A stretch of 15,379 nucleotides of DNA from positions 1 to 15,379 of the forward strand of contig JANYDP010000581.1 of NCBI GenBank assembly GCA_025363535.1, read 5' to 3'. Below the pieces are notes generated by a model. It saw only the letters and a program-made list of their open reading frames with translations, did no database searches and was not told the origin of the DNA. This document shows, piece after piece, positions 14,967 to 15,379 of the stretch. Every line of letters begins with the position of its first letter. Position 1 is the first letter of the stretch. Source of the stretch: Verrucomicrobiota bacterium. Its GTDB lineage: Bacteria; Verrucomicrobiota; Verrucomicrobiia; Limisphaerales; CAIQOK01. The position numbers were made by a program, and so were the translations under genes.

Positions 14967-15239
14967 ATGGCGAATGCGAAAAATAAAAAGCCCCGGCGCA
15001 AAGCGGTACTGGTCGGAGTTGGTCTGGATTCCGACGGCAAGAAGCGCGTCACGACGGGGCCGAATTTCGCGTTGCTTGGCGGCTCGCAGGAAACCCACGA
15101 AGTGATGACCGAGCAGGTCATCAAGATCAACGAAAAGCTCAAAGCCAAGGGCAAGCAGCTCGAAGAAGTGAGCCACGAGGAGTTTGACGACATCGCCCAC
15201 GAAGTTGGATTGAAGCGGGACAATCCGAAGTTGAACTGA
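14967..15239 (+). CDS. Small lysine-rich protein of unknown function
   Basis: A 90-residue protein with a basic N-terminus (MANAKNKKPRRKAVLVGVGLD), a central block GPNFALLGGSQETHEVMTEQ and a charged, helical C-terminal half (KINEKLKAKGKQLEEVSHEEFDDIAHEVG). The segment KRVTTGPNFALLGGSQETHE looks like a conserved core. It recalls short uncharacterised proteins I have seen in Verrucomicrobiota and Planctomycetota, but I cannot name a family. The predicted promoter ends just before the ATG, so this gene is probably transcribed on its own and not part of the nitrate operon. No signal peptide, transmembrane helix or cysteine is present. Confidence 0.72.
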   Translation: MANAKNKKPRRKAVLVGVGLDSDGKKRVTTGPNFALLGGSQETHEVMTEQVIKINEKLKAKGKQLEEVSHEEFDDIAHEVGLKRDNPKLN

Positions 15240-15298
15240 GTGGCATCTGTTTTAGCGCGATATTTTTGTGCGAATCACTGGGCTTGGCGTTGTCCAAC

Positions 15299-15379
15299 AA
15301 AGCTCCAGAGGGCTGGAGCAGTCCAAGACGCTGCGCGTTGTTGATGATCGTCGTGCCGCGCGAAGCGTCTTGGAGTGCG
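15299..15379. repeat. Palindromic repeat truncated by the window end
   Basis: The left arm includes CAGTCCAAGACGCTGCGCG (about 15319-15337) and is answered by CGCGAAGCGTCTTGGAGTGCG broken at the edge (15359-15379). The arms are inverted copies with about 20 nt between them. Upstream of the left core lies AAGCTCCAGAGGGCTGGAGC (15299-15318), whose partner should lie just past the window. It looks like another dispersed inverted-repeat family of Verrucomicrobiota type. The preceding 15240-15298 holds no gene or clear signal. Confidence 0.7.

Overview
The window is a nitrate-assimilation and molybdenum-cofactor gene cluster, with every supported gene on the + strand. The G+C-rich sequence, the NirA-type nitrite reductase, the alginate-export-type porin and several families of intergenic palindromic repeats resemble what I know from Verrucomicrobiota, perhaps the Pedosphaera/Limisphaerales side. 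This taxonomic call is an inference from gene content and repeat style; there is no rRNA or marker gene here.

Layout. (1) 1-2260: the 3' part of a nitrate-type ABC transporter ATPase (NrtD/NtrD-like), then an outer-membrane beta-barrel protein of the alginate-export type, closed by a strong intrinsic terminator (2294-2329). (2) 2330-2598: a regulatory gap holding a good sigma-54 (-24/-12) promoter candidate in front of the next gene. (3) 2599-7244: a NarK/NasA-type MFS nitrate transporter, a membrane-anchored PP2C phosphatase-protein kinase fusion, and a CysJ-like diflavin reductase, the last two coupled by an ATGA overlap. (4) 7245-7543: a non-coding stretch almost filled by a 219-bp bilaterally symmetric array of six mini-hairpins. 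(5) 7544-13151: siroheme nitrite reductase NirA, a fused DmsB-DmsC-like iron-sulfur/membrane-anchor protein and a molybdopterin nitrate reductase, linked by two further ATGA overlaps. (6) 13152-14302: a MOSC-domain protein and MobA, again ATGA-coupled. (7) 14303-15379: an unrecognised 188-aa protein, a small 90-aa protein with its own apparently leaderless promoter, and a truncated palindromic repeat at the window edge.

How it works together (inference from families): nitrate crosses the outer membrane, perhaps through the porin, and the inner membrane by the ABC system and/or the MFS carrier. A cytoplasmic molybdenum nitrate reductase reduces it to nitrite, probably with electrons from the quinol pool through the DmsBC-like fusion rather than from a ferredoxin or NADH subunit. 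NirA reduces nitrite to ammonium, probably with NADPH electrons through the CysJ-like flavoprotein. MobA builds the guanylated molybdenum cofactor, and the MOSC protein may handle cofactor or sulfur. The kinase/phosphatase fusion is a plausible post-translational regulator.

The most notable points are a palindromic repeat sitting in frame inside the nitrate reductase gene, the large nested palindrome splitting the operon, the kinase-phosphatase fusion with a degenerate glycine loop, and the apparent quinol-linked electron supply to a cytoplasmic assimilatory nitrate reductase. I see no clearly unprecedented system; most of the operon belongs to known families in a somewhat unusual combination.
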